From Actinomycetes bacterium (GTDB lineage: Bacteria > Actinomycetota > Actinomycetes > Actinomycetales > Cellulomonadaceae), in NCBI GenBank assembly GCA_023428465.1, contig JAEYXM010000125.1, positions 1 to 12,719 of the forward strand: DNA of 12,719 nt. The letters are read 5' to 3'. Below the pieces are notes generated by a model that did not search any database, was not told where the DNA came from, and worked only from the letters and a program-made list of their open reading frames with translations. Each line of letters starts with the position of its first letter. Position 1 is the stretch's first letter. Of the stretch, positions 1 through 6,332 are shown piece by piece. Made by a program: the position numbers and the translations under genes.

Positions 1-656
1 AGTACGTCGCGCCCGGCTCGACCGTCACCGTCGTCGCCGACGTCCGCAGCCCCTGGATGCCGACGTTCACCAACCTCGCGGTCGAGTTCGTCCGCGGCGA
101 CTCCACGGCCCGCGCGGTCCTCGAGGCCGCGAACCCGACCCGGTTCGACCACGTCATCGTGCTCGCCTACGACGCCGGCGACGCCCAGCGCTCCGACGCG
201 AAGACCCTCATCACCCTGCTGCACCTGCGCGAGATGGCCGACCAGGCGGGGACCAGCATGAGCGTGGTCAGCGAGATGCTCGACGACCGCAACCGGGCCC
301 TCGCGGAGGTCACCCAGGCCGACGACTTCATCGTCAGCGACAAGCTCATCAGCCTCATGCTCACCCAGATCTCCGAGAACGAGCAGATCACCGACGTGTT
401 CAACACCCTGTTCTCCGCGGCCGGCTCCGAGATCTACCTGCGCCCCGCCGAGGACTACGTCGCGATGGGCGTCGAGGTGGACTTCTACACGGTCCTCGCG
501 GCGGCCCGGCAGCGCGAGGAGACCGCCATCGGCTACCGCATCGCGGCCCACGCGCACGACGCCGAGCACCAGTACGGCGTCGTCGTGAACCCCCGCAAGA
601 ACGAACGCCGGGCGTTCGCCCCGGGCGACACCCTGATCGTCCTCGCGGAGGACTAG
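1..656 (+). CDS. CASTOR/POLLUX-like RCK ion-channel protein, C-terminal part (5' partial)
   Basis: The frame is open from the left edge (first full codon at base 3), giving 217 visible residues before the TAG stop. The ATG at base 57 is internal, because in-frame coding (YVAPGSTVTVVADVRSPW) precedes it. Recognisable C-terminal blocks of the CASTOR/POLLUX/SYM8-type channel family are seen in order: a VIVLAYD strand, ADxKTLITLLHLRE, VVSEMLDDRNRAL, DDFIVSDKLISLMLTQISEN, GSEIYLRPAEDY, a GYR motif, a VVVNPRKNE segment and a terminal GDTLIVLAED. This is the cytoplasmic RCK/TrkA-like regulatory part. The membrane pore and first Rossmann unit would lie upstream of the window. Family knowledge suggests a cation channel gated through the RCK ring; the ion and ligand cannot be told from this sequence. 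It converges with the regulator gene and has no evident link to the injection-system operon. Confidence 0.86.
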   Translation, partial: YVAPGSTVTVVADVRSPWMPTFTNLAVEFVRGDSTARAVLEAANPTRFDHVIVLAYDAGDAQRSDAKTLITLLHLREMADQAGTSMSVVSEMLDDRNRALAEVTQADDFIVSDKLISLMLTQISENEQITDVFNTLFSAAGSEIYLRPAEDYVAMGVEVDFYTVLAAARQREETAIGYRIAAHAHDAEHQYGVVVNPRKNERRAFAPGDTLIVLAED

Positions 657-702
657 CGCCGGCCGCCCTCGAAGACCGCCGCCGCTCGGGAAGACCTCGG
701 AC

Positions 703-721
703 AGGATCCGTCGCGGATCCT
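703..721. terminator. Hairpin between convergent genes, candidate bidirectional terminator
   Basis: AGGATCCG / TCG / CGGATCCT is a perfect 8-bp inverted repeat with a 3-base loop (stem arms 703-710 and 714-721). It lies in the 82-base gap between the channel stop codon (ends 656) and the regulator stop codon (739-741, minus strand). A symmetrical hairpin between convergent genes fits a shared terminator. No run of T follows on either strand, so it is not a classical intrinsic terminator. Hairpins without T-tracts are often proposed as terminators in actinobacteria. The function is inferred from position. Confidence 0.45.
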
Positions 722-738
722 CCCCAGCGCGGCGGGGG

Positions 739-1497
739 TCAGCGGTCCGCGGTGCGGGCCTCGGCGGCCGCGCGGCGGACGGCCGCGCCCGGCTCCATGC
801 CGAGGTCGCGGCGCATGACGGCGCGGCACGCCTCGTACTGGCGCAACGCGGCCGCGCGGTTGCCGGCGCCCGTGTGCGCCTCGATGAGCACGCGGTGCGC
901 GGACTCCCGCAGCGGCTCGACGGCGACGACGCCGAGGGCCGCCTCGATCGCCTGGCACCACCGGCCCTCGCGCAGGTACGCCCGGGCCATCTGCTCGAGC
1001 CCCTCCAGGCACAGCTGCCCGAGCCGCTCGCGCTCGACCTCCACCCACTCGTCGTACCAGCCGGGCAGCAGCTCCCCGGTCAGGAGCCCCGGCTCCACCG
1101 GCCGCCCGCCCGCGATCTGCGCGTGCGCGGCGTCGGCGGCGGCCACGGCGTCGACCCACACGTCCGCGAGCGCGAGCCGGGTCCGGCCGGCCTGGATCAC
1201 GGGGTGGGTGCCGTTCGCGCGCCAGATCGCCGACCGCAGGCACGCCGCCGCGCGCTCGTCGCTGCGGTCGCCCCACAGGACGCCGGCGACGTAGGACCGC
1301 GGCATCGGCCGACCGCTGAGCGCGAGGAACGCGACGAGACGGGCCGCGGCGGGCGGGAGCTCGCAGGGGGCGTCGTCGACGGTCAGCTCGAAGCCACCGA
1401 GCAGACGTAGTCGCAGGTGCGCGGGTCGCGGGCCGACAGCCAGGCCGACGACGACGGCGGGGCGCACCGGTGCGGGGCGCTCGAGAGCGATGGACAT
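739..1497 (-). CDS. Small SARP-type (AfsR/DnrI-like) transcriptional regulator, wHTH-BTAD
   Basis: The product is 252 aa from the ATG at 1497; an in-frame GTG two codons upstream (1503) is an alternative start. Residues about 28-112 (LRLRLLGGFELTVDDAPCELPPAAARLVAFLAL...) match the OmpR-type winged helix-turn-helix of SARP proteins. Residues about 115-250 (LLTGELLPGWYDEWVEVERERL...AYLREGRWCQAIEAALGVVAVEPLRESAHRVLIEAHTGAGNRAAALRQYEACR...LGMEP) match the bacterial transcriptional activator domain (BTAD). There is no ATPase or TPR extension, so this is a short SARP. The frame stays open far upstream, but starting earlier would run through the operator-like repeats, and the conserved domain begins just after residue 27. 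No strong Shine-Dalgarno site is visible. SARPs usually activate nearby operons by binding 11-bp phased direct repeats. The divergent placement next to such repeats suggests it activates the injection-system operon and possibly regulates itself (inference). Confidence 0.88.
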   Translation of the reverse strand: MSIALERPAPVRPAVVVGLAVGPRPAHLRLRLLGGFELTVDDAPCELPPAAARLVAFLALSGRPMPRSYVAGVLWGDRSDERAAACLRSAIWRANGTHPVIQAGRTRLALADVWVDAVAAADAAHAQIAGGRPVEPGLLTGELLPGWYDEWVEVERERLGQLCLEGLEQMARAYLREGRWCQAIEAALGVVAVEPLRESAHRVLIEAHTGAGNRAAALRQYEACRAVMRRDLGMEPGAAVRRAAAEARTADR

Positions 1498-1555
1498 GCG
1501 CACAGACTCGGATCGCCCCGTCTCACCCGCGTCACGCGCTGCGCGCCCACGCGGC

Positions 1556-1610
1556 GCGGTGACGGAGCGACGACGGGCCGACGACGCAGCGGTGACGGTG
1601 CGGACACGAC
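1556..1610 (+). promoter_or_regulatory. Five 11-bp phased direct repeats, putative SARP operator
   Basis: Read in steps of 11 bases the sequence is GCGGTGACGGA (1556), GCGACGACGGG (1567), CCGACGACGCA (1578), GCGGTGACGGT (1589) and GCGGACACGAC (1600). The first and fourth copies share ten identical bases 33 bp apart. The second and third share CGACGACG exactly 11 bp apart. SARP proteins are known to bind short direct repeats placed one helical turn (11 bp) apart, just upstream of the -10 element of target promoters. The array lies between the SARP gene and the eCIS operon, 55 bases before the first eCIS start codon. The repeats are seen directly; their role as operator is inference. The sequence differs from the TCGAG-type sites of well-studied SARPs, so specificity would be its own. 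Confidence 0.6.
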
Positions 1611-1617
1611 CCCGGCC

Positions 1618-1623
1618 GACGAT
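1618..1623 (+). promoter_or_regulatory. Weak candidate -10 element for the eCIS operon
   Basis: GACGAT has the conserved second-position A and the final A-T of a TATAAT-type -10 box. It begins 8 bases after the last base of the phased repeats, close to the spacing known for SARP-activated promoters, and would place transcription start near 1630, about 36 bases before the first start codon. No convincing -35 hexamer is present, as expected if an activator substitutes for it. The match is only three of six bases, so this is tentative. Confidence 0.25.
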
Positions 1624-1665
1624 GGCGGCCCGCAGCACCACCGATCCGATCACGCAGGGGGCGCG

Positions 1666-2211
1666 ATGATCCGCGAGGTCTCCGAGACCCTCGTCGACGT
1701 CATCCTCGAGGCGACCGGCGACCTGCCCCTGGGCGCGTGGGTGGACCTGCACTCGCTCTCCGCCGCGGACGCCGACCCCACCGCGAACCACCTGGTCGTC
1801 GCGCTGCACGCGGTCGAGGAGCACCCCCACCTGCGCAACCGCCCGCTCGTCGGTACGCCCGACGGCTACGTCCGCCCGCCGCTCGCGCTGCGACTGCACT
1901 ACGTCATCACGTACATCGGCGACCACGACGAGGCGCAGTCCCGCCTCGACCGGGTGGTCGCGGTCTTCCACACGACGCCGATCATCGGCCGGGCGCAGCT
2001 GCGGCCGGCCCTCGCCGCCCAGGCCGACTCGATCACGGTGCGCCTCGTCACGACCACGCCCGACGAGCGCAACCAGATCTGGGGGGCGCTCGGCCGGTCG
2101 GCGCGGCTCGCGCTCTTCTACACCGTCGACGTCGCCCCGGTGGACCTGCTGACCCGGGACGGCGCAGGCACGGTCACCGCGCACCGCATCGACTACGTGG
2201 GTGCGCCGTGA
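1666..2211 (+). CDS. DUF4255 (Pvc16_N-like) tail terminator / cap protein of eCIS
   Basis: The product is 181 aa. The ATG at 1666 is preceded by a purine-rich CAGGGGG (1655-1661) at suitable spacing; in-frame codons upstream are rejected because they run through the promoter region. Family features are IREVSETLVDVI at the N-terminus, PPLALRLHYVITYIGDH near residues 71-87, repeated aliphatic beta segments, a FHTTPIIG segment at 101-108, ITVRLVTTTPDERNQIWGALG at 123-143 and LALFYTVDVAPVD. This is the pattern of DUF4255 proteins, named after Pvc16/Afp16, which cap the distal end of the tube and sheath and set or stabilise particle length. It is the first gene of the operon and its stop codon overlaps the next gene's GTG by 4 bases (GTGA). 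Assignment is firm for the family; the precise role is from characterised homologues. Confidence 0.85.
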   Translation: MIREVSETLVDVILEATGDLPLGAWVDLHSLSAADADPTANHLVVALHAVEEHPHLRNRPLVGTPDGYVRPPLALRLHYVITYIGDHDEAQSRLDRVVAVFHTTPIIGRAQLRPALAAQADSITVRLVTTTPDERNQIWGALGRSARLALFYTVDVAPVDLLTRDGAGTVTAHRIDYVGAP

Positions 2212-2783
2212 CGACCCCCACCGTCGCGTCCACCACCGTCCGCCTGGTCCACCTGGTGCGCCTCCGGCACCCGGCGACCGGCGCGGGCGTCCCCCTCGCC
2301 CGTGCCGCCCTCGAGCCCCGCCCCTACGGCTGGAGCGTCCGGGTGCGCGGCTCGGACGCCGTCGTCGTCGCGCGGGACGGGGTGGCCGCCCCGGCCGCAC
2401 CCCCGTCGCTGCGGGTCACCGTCGCCGCGCCCGGCGCGGACCGCCTCGCCGCCGCCGACGTCGTCATCCCCCTCACCGCACCCGAGCTCACCGTGGACGT
2501 CACGCCGCTTCCGGCGACCCTCGCCGTCGAGCTCTTCACGCCCGGCACCGGCGCCCCCCGCACGGGGCGCACGGTCGTCGCCCGCGCCGGCTCGGGACCG
2601 AACCCGCGGCCGACCATCGCCCTCCCGGAGTCGACGACCCCGGGCACCTACCGCACGGCGCCGGTCACGTGGGCCGCGACGTTCGTGCCGCTGGACCTGC
2701 TCGTCGACGGCGACCTGCTGCGCCGGATCACCGTCGACCTCACCCGCGCCGAGACGCTCGTCCGGCTCGCCGACACGACCTGA
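2208..2783 (+). CDS. Unrecognised 191-aa protein between cap and sheath, predicted beta-rich
   Basis: The GTG start at 2208 overlaps the cap gene stop by 4 bases, implying translational coupling and supporting the start. I cannot assign a named family. The first half (residues about 11-75) reads like a small beta-sandwich: VRLVHLVRLRHPATGAGVPLARAALEP...WSVRV...VVVARDG...LRVTVAAP. The second half (about 85-190) has further beta-like segments (ELTVDVTPLPATLAVELF), a Pro/Thr-rich stretch (PNPRPTIALPESTTPGTYRTAP) and VPLDLLVDGDLLRRITVDLTRAETLVRLADT. The HPATGxxVPLA phrase resembles the start of carboxypeptidase-regulatory or CNA-B-like beta domains, but this is a weak resemblance. There is no signal peptide, membrane segment or catalytic motif. 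Position suggests a cap or sheath accessory, perhaps decorating the particle (inference). Confidence 0.72.
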   Translation: MTTPTVASTTVRLVHLVRLRHPATGAGVPLARAALEPRPYGWSVRVRGSDAVVVARDGVAAPAAPPSLRVTVAAPGADRLAAADVVIPLTAPELTVDVTPLPATLAVELFTPGTGAPRTGRTVVARAGSGPNPRPTIALPESTTPGTYRTAPVTWAATFVPLDLLVDGDLLRRITVDLTRAETLVRLADTT

Positions 2784-2807
2784 ACCACCCGAAACCGAGG
2801 AGATCCC

Positions 2808-5366
2808 GTGACGTACCAGTCGCCCGGCGTCTACATCGAGGAGGTCCCGTCGGGGCCGCAACCGATCGCCGCCGCTTCCACCAGCGTCGTCGCCGTCATC
2901 GGCAACCTGCGCAAGGGACCGCTCCTGACGCCGACGCGCGTCACGGGCTGGTCGGACTTCGTCCGCACGTTCGGCCCGGGGCACGCCGCGGGCTTCACGG
3001 CCGAGGCCATGTACGGCTTCTTCGAGAACGGCGGACCCGCGGCCTGGGTGGTGCGCGTCGACCCGTCGGTGGCCGCCGCGTGGGAGGTGCGCGACGCCAC
3101 GCCGGTGGCCTCGTTCACCGTGCAGGCCTCCTCGCCGGGCGCGTGGGCGAACGACGTGTCACTCACGGTCGCCCCCGACGTCACCGGCGGCGCGGGCACG
3201 ATGGCGCGCGCCACCGTCGCCGCCACCGTCGCCGTTCCCGCCGGCACGGTCGACATCCCCGTGACGAGCTCCGGCGGCCTCGCCGCGGGCGACGCCGTCG
3301 TGCTCCTCGACGAGGCCGGCGTATCCGTGAACGCGACCGTCAACACGGTCGGCCCGACGAACCTCAACGTCACGGCCGCCGCCGCGATCGCACTCGAGGC
3401 GGGCGACGTCGTCGCCGCCCGCACCGGCGCGCTCGACACGATCCCCCTCGCCGCGGCGTCGGGCATCAAGCGCGGGGACCTGCTGGTCGCCCGACGCGCG
3501 GACGGCACGCGCGTGGCCGCACTGGTCGCCGACGTCGTCCGCACCGGCCCACGCCTGACGGTCACGCTCACCGCGCCGCTCGGCGCCGCCCTCGCCGGTG
3601 CGGGCCTGGCCCGCCGGTACGCGACGTTCCGCGGCACGATCCCCGGCGGGGCGGCGACCTTCTCGCTCGGCCAGATCACCTGGTCGGTGCCTGCGTCGCT
3701 CGCCCCGATCAACGCGGACGCCCAGATGGCGAACGCCCGCGCCACGGTCGCCACGGGCGCGGTCGCCGCGTACTCCGGCTCGAGCTTCGCGATGCCGGGC
3801 GGCCAGCTCGCCCCGGCGGGCGCGGTCGAGGTGGACGCGCAGGTCCGCGTCGCGGTCTACACCGAGGCGATCGACCTCGAGGCGACGAGTGTCGCCGACG
3901 TGCTGGGACGCTTCGCGTTCCTGCCGGTGAACACCGCGATCCGGCTCACCAACGGCACCGAGACGACCACGGTCCTGCGCACCGGCGCGAACACCGCCAC
4001 GGTGACCGGCGACGCGCTCCCCCGCACGTACACGAGCGCCACGTTCGTCCTGCCGACCAACGCGTCGAACGGCGTCGTCGTGCAGTGCGCCGTGGCGCCC
4101 GAGGTCGGCGAGCTCGTCGACTTCGGCGCGACCCGCCTGCGGATCACCGGCGTCGACAACCCCACCGGCTCGGTCTACGTGCTCTCCTTCGCCGCCACGG
4201 ACAACATCTCCGCCGCGGCGATCGCGTCCGACCCGGGCCGGTTCCCCCTGGTCACCTTCGCCTCCACGGCGTTCTCCCCGCTGCGGTTCTCCCTCGCAGT
4301 CGCCGAGGGCGGCACCGTCGTGGAGAGCTTCGGCGGGCTCGCCCTCGACCCCGCGCACCCGCAGTACTACGCGCGCGACGGCGTCGTGAACGGGGTATCC
4401 GCGTACGTCACCGTCGCACCGCGCGCCGCGGGCGCCCCGGCGATCAGCGAGACGTCGATGCCCGCGTTCGTCGCCACGACCCAGGCCGGCGTGCACGGCA
4501 CGCCCACGGGCGCGGACTACAAGGCCGGGCTCCTGACCCTGGAGACCGTCAGCGAGGCCGCGATGGTCGTGGTCCCCGACACCGTGACGTTCACCGACCC
4601 GCTCCTGCAGGCGGACCTCGTCGGCGCCGTCGTGACGCACTGCGAGCAGTTCCGGCGCTTCGCGATCATCGACGCCCCGGACCTCGCGAACGACCCGAAG
4701 CTGCTCGAGTGGCGCAACACGACCGTGGCCAGCACGTACGCCGCGGTCTACGCGCCGCACCTGCGCATGGTCACGATCGACCCCGACTCCACCGAGCGGT
4801 TCGCGACCGTCCCGCCGTCGGGCTTCGTCGCCGGCGTGTTCGCCCGCACCGACCGCGAGCGCGGCGTGCACAAGGCGCCCGGCAACGAGCGGGTGTCCGG
4901 CATCGTCGGGCTCTCGCAGACCTACACCCAGCGCCGTCAGGACCTGCTCAACCCGGGCTCGGTCAACCTCATCCGCGCGTTCCCCGGCCGGGGCACCCGC
5001 ATCTGGGGCGCCCGCAACGCCACCGACGACACCACGTGGCGGTACGTGAACGTGCGGCGCCTGTTCAACTTCGTCGAGACGAGCGTCGAGGCCGGCACCC
5101 AGTGGGTCGTGTTCGAGCCGAACACCGCGTCCACGTGGATCCGGATCAAGGTCTCCCTGGAGAACTTCCTCGACCAGCTGTGGCGGTCCGGCGCGCTCGC
5201 CGGCACCTCCCCCGAGCAGGCGTACCGGGTCCGGGTGGGCCTCGGCGAGACGATGACGGAGACCGACATCGACCTCGGCCTGGTCATCACCGAGGTCGCG
5301 ATCGCGCCCGCCAAGCCGGCGGAGTTCGTCGTCTTCCGGTTCAGCCACAAGCGCCTCAGCGAGTGA
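2808..5366 (+). CDS. Contractile tail sheath protein with large internal insertion
   Basis: The product is 852 aa from GTG at 2808, with GAGGAG (2797-2802) five bases upstream. The N-terminus YQSPGVYIEEVPSG..PI....TSVVAVIG and the following GP, PxRVTGWSDFVRTFG, YGFFENGG and FTVQASSPGAWANDVSLTV (to about 121) are classic for phage and eCIS sheaths. The conserved core resumes near residue 492 (FSLAVAEGGTVVESFGGLAL, then QYYARDGVVNGVSAYV) and continues through the C-terminal domain: PPSGFVAGVFARTDRERGVHKAPGNE, LLNPGSVNLIRAFPGRGTRIWGARN, YVNVRRLFNFVETSVEAGTQWVVFEPN and a closing FRFSHK. Sheath subunits surround the tube, and contraction drives it into the target. Common sheaths are about 350-550 aa. 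Here roughly residues 124-490 form an extra beta-rich Ala/Thr/Val-rich domain, probably on the particle surface. The frame is unbroken, so this is an insertion rather than a frameshift or two genes. Confidence 0.93.
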   Translation: MTYQSPGVYIEEVPSGPQPIAAASTSVVAVIGNLRKGPLLTPTRVTGWSDFVRTFGPGHAAGFTAEAMYGFFENGGPAAWVVRVDPSVAAAWEVRDATPVASFTVQASSPGAWANDVSLTVAPDVTGGAGTMARATVAATVAVPAGTVDIPVTSSGGLAAGDAVVLLDEAGVSVNATVNTVGPTNLNVTAAAAIALEAGDVVAARTGALDTIPLAAASGIKRGDLLVARRADGTRVAALVADVVRTGPRLTVTLTAPLGAALAGAGLARRYATFRGTIPGGAATFSLGQITWSVPASLAPINADAQMANARATVATGAVAAYSGSSFAMPGGQLAPAGAVEVDAQVRVAVYTEAIDLEATSVADVLGRFAFLPVNTAIRLTNGTETTTVLRTGANTATVTGDALPRTYTSATFVLPTNASNGVVVQCAVAPEVGELVDFGATRLRITGVDNPTGSVYVLSFAATDNISAAAIASDPGRFPLVTFASTAFSPLRFSLAVAEGGTVVESFGGLALDPAHPQYYARDGVVNGVSAYVTVAPRAAGAPAISETSMPAFVATTQAGVHGTPTGADYKAGLLTLETVSEAAMVVVPDTVTFTDPLLQADLVGAVVTHCEQFRRFAIIDAPDLANDPKLLEWRNTTVASTYAAVYAPHLRMVTIDPDSTERFATVPPSGFVAGVFARTDRERGVHKAPGNERVSGIVGLSQTYTQRRQDLLNPGSVNLIRAFPGRGTRIWGARNATDDTTWRYVNVRRLFNFVETSVEAGTQWVVFEPNTASTWIRIKVSLENFLDQLWRSGALAGTSPEQAYRVRVGLGETMTETDIDLGLVITEVAIAPAKPAEFVVFRFSHKRLSE

Positions 5367-5410
5367 GCGCGCGCCCGGCCCACCCACGAGCCCACTGACA
5401 GGAGCAGCAG

Positions 5411-5860
5411 ATGACCACCATCCCGTACCCCCTGACCACGTTGCACTTCGAGGTCAGCTGGGGTGACTCCCAGAACACGTCCAACTTCTCCGAGGTCAGC
5501 GGCCTGACCATGGAGGCCGAGGTCGTCGAGTACCGCGGCGGCGCCGACAAGATGCTGACGACGCGCAAGCAGCCCGGGCTGAAGAAGTTCAGCAACGTCA
5601 CGCTCAAGCGCGGCATCGTCCCCGCGGAGTCCGGCAACGGGCTGTTCGACTGGTACCGCTCGATCACCGCGGGCGCCGTCTCGCGGCGCGACGTCACGGT
5701 CAGCCTCCTCAACGAGGAGCGCACCCCGGTGATGACGTGGAAGATCCAGTCCGCGTGGCCGGTGAAGATCGAGGGTCCGGGCCTGAAGGCCACGGGCACC
5801 GAGGTCGCGATCGAGAGCATCGAGTTCGCGTGCGAGGGCATCTCGATCGAGGTGCCCTGA
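5411..5860 (+). CDS. Inner tube protein 1 (Pvc1/Hcp/gp19-like)
   Basis: The product is 149 aa. The ATG at 5411 follows AGGAG (5400-5404) with six-base spacing. The sequence shows the T4 gp19-like tail-tube pattern: FEVSWGDSQNTSNFSEVSGLTMEAEVVEYRGG, then KQPGLKKFSNVTLKRGIV, NGLFDWYRSI, RRDVTVSLLNEERTPVMTWKIQSAWPVKIEGPGLKATGTEVAIESIEFACEGISIE. Family members stack as hexameric rings to form the rigid inner tube that the sheath pushes out, and cargo can sit in its lumen. A 44-base spacer after the sheath gene and its own good ribosome site suit the high copy number needed. It is the main-tube candidate of the two paralogues, because its length and the GLKKFSNVTLKRG motif match the abundant subunit (inference). 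Confidence 0.9.
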   Translation: MTTIPYPLTTLHFEVSWGDSQNTSNFSEVSGLTMEAEVVEYRGGADKMLTTRKQPGLKKFSNVTLKRGIVPAESGNGLFDWYRSITAGAVSRRDVTVSLLNEERTPVMTWKIQSAWPVKIEGPGLKATGTEVAIESIEFACEGISIEVP

Positions 5861-5861
5861 C

Positions 5862-6332
5862 GTGTTCGACGCCACCGCCCTCACCTACCCGTACCTGAGC
5901 GCGCACTTCGTGCTCGAGGTCGACGGGCTCTCCTCCGTGAGCTTCTCGAAGTGCTCGGGGCTGGCGGGCGAGGTCGGGGTCGAGGAGTACGCGGAGGGCG
6001 GGGAGAACCGGTTCATGCACCGCCTGCCCGTGCGGGCGTCGTTCGGCAACCTCGTCCTCACGCAGGGCGCCGGGCCGTCCACGGAGCTGTGGAGCTGGTT
6101 CTACGAGTATCACCGCAGCGGCCTGGTCCGGCCGCGCGACGGCCAGGTCTCGCTCATCTCCACGATCGAGGGCGCGCCGGTGCCCGTGCGGGTGTGGACC
6201 TTCCGGCGCGGCTGGCCCGTGAAGCTCACCGGCCCGGAGCTCGACGCGCAGACGTCGGCGGTCGCCGTCGAGTCCGTGGAGATCGCCCACCACGGGCTCC
6301 AGCTGAAGGTGGGTGCGCGATGGCCGTCGTGA
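5862..6332 (+). CDS. Inner tube protein 2 (Pvc5-like tube initiator paralogue)
   Basis: The product is 156 aa. GTG at 5862 begins one base after the previous stop, with GAGGTG (5849-5854) seven bases upstream inside the preceding gene. It shares the gp19/tube fold pattern with its neighbour: YLSAHFVLEVDGLSSVSFSKCSGLAGEVGVEEYAEGGENRFMHRLP, FGNLVLTQGAG, LWSWFYEYHRSG, GQVSLIS and a VRVWTFRRGWPVKLTGPELDAQTSAVAVESVEIAHHGLQLK end. Paralogous second tube genes in eCIS (Pvc5/Afp5 and similar) generally form the ring joining the tube to the baseplate and spike. The diverged sequence and its adjacency to the baseplate genes fit that adaptor role; which paralogue does what is inference. Confidence 0.85.
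   Translation: MFDATALTYPYLSAHFVLEVDGLSSVSFSKCSGLAGEVGVEEYAEGGENRFMHRLPVRASFGNLVLTQGAGPSTELWSWFYEYHRSGLVRPRDGQVSLISTIEGAPVPVRVWTFRRGWPVKLTGPELDAQTSAVAVESVEIAHHGLQLKVGARWPS

Noticed and set aside
1..656. The channel gene as part of the injection system or an immunity function
   Set aside because: It is convergent with the regulator, separated from it by a hairpin, and has a clear match to a stand-alone channel family. Nothing in the sequence links it to the particle.
1417..1665. N-terminal extension of the cap protein
   Set aside because: It would overlap the regulator's start and the repeat array. The family's conserved N-terminus begins with the ATG at 1666, which has a Shine-Dalgarno-like CAGGGGG.
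1498..2400. Upstream extension of the regulator frame to a 553-aa protein
   Set aside because: The extension would cross the divergent control region and lie antisense to the whole cap gene. Its translation is Arg/Gly-rich without domains. The SARP domain starts just after the ATG at 1497.
2808..5366. Sheath gene as two genes or a frameshifted fusion
   Set aside because: The frame is continuous with constant codon use, and no internal start with a ribosome site at a domain border stands out. A single sheath with an insertion explains both halves.
3159..5387. Very long open frame on the minus strand opposite the sheath gene, and similar long frames antisense to the spike and J-like genes
   Set aside because: In DNA this GC-rich, stop codons are rare in shadow frames. 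The translations are Arg/Gly/Asp-rich low-complexity without domains, while the + strand frames encode recognisable proteins with ribosome sites and 4-base overlaps.
5367..5410. Terminator or attenuator in the sheath-tube gap
   Set aside because: I see no stable long inverted repeat with a T-tract, only short GC-rich partial complements.
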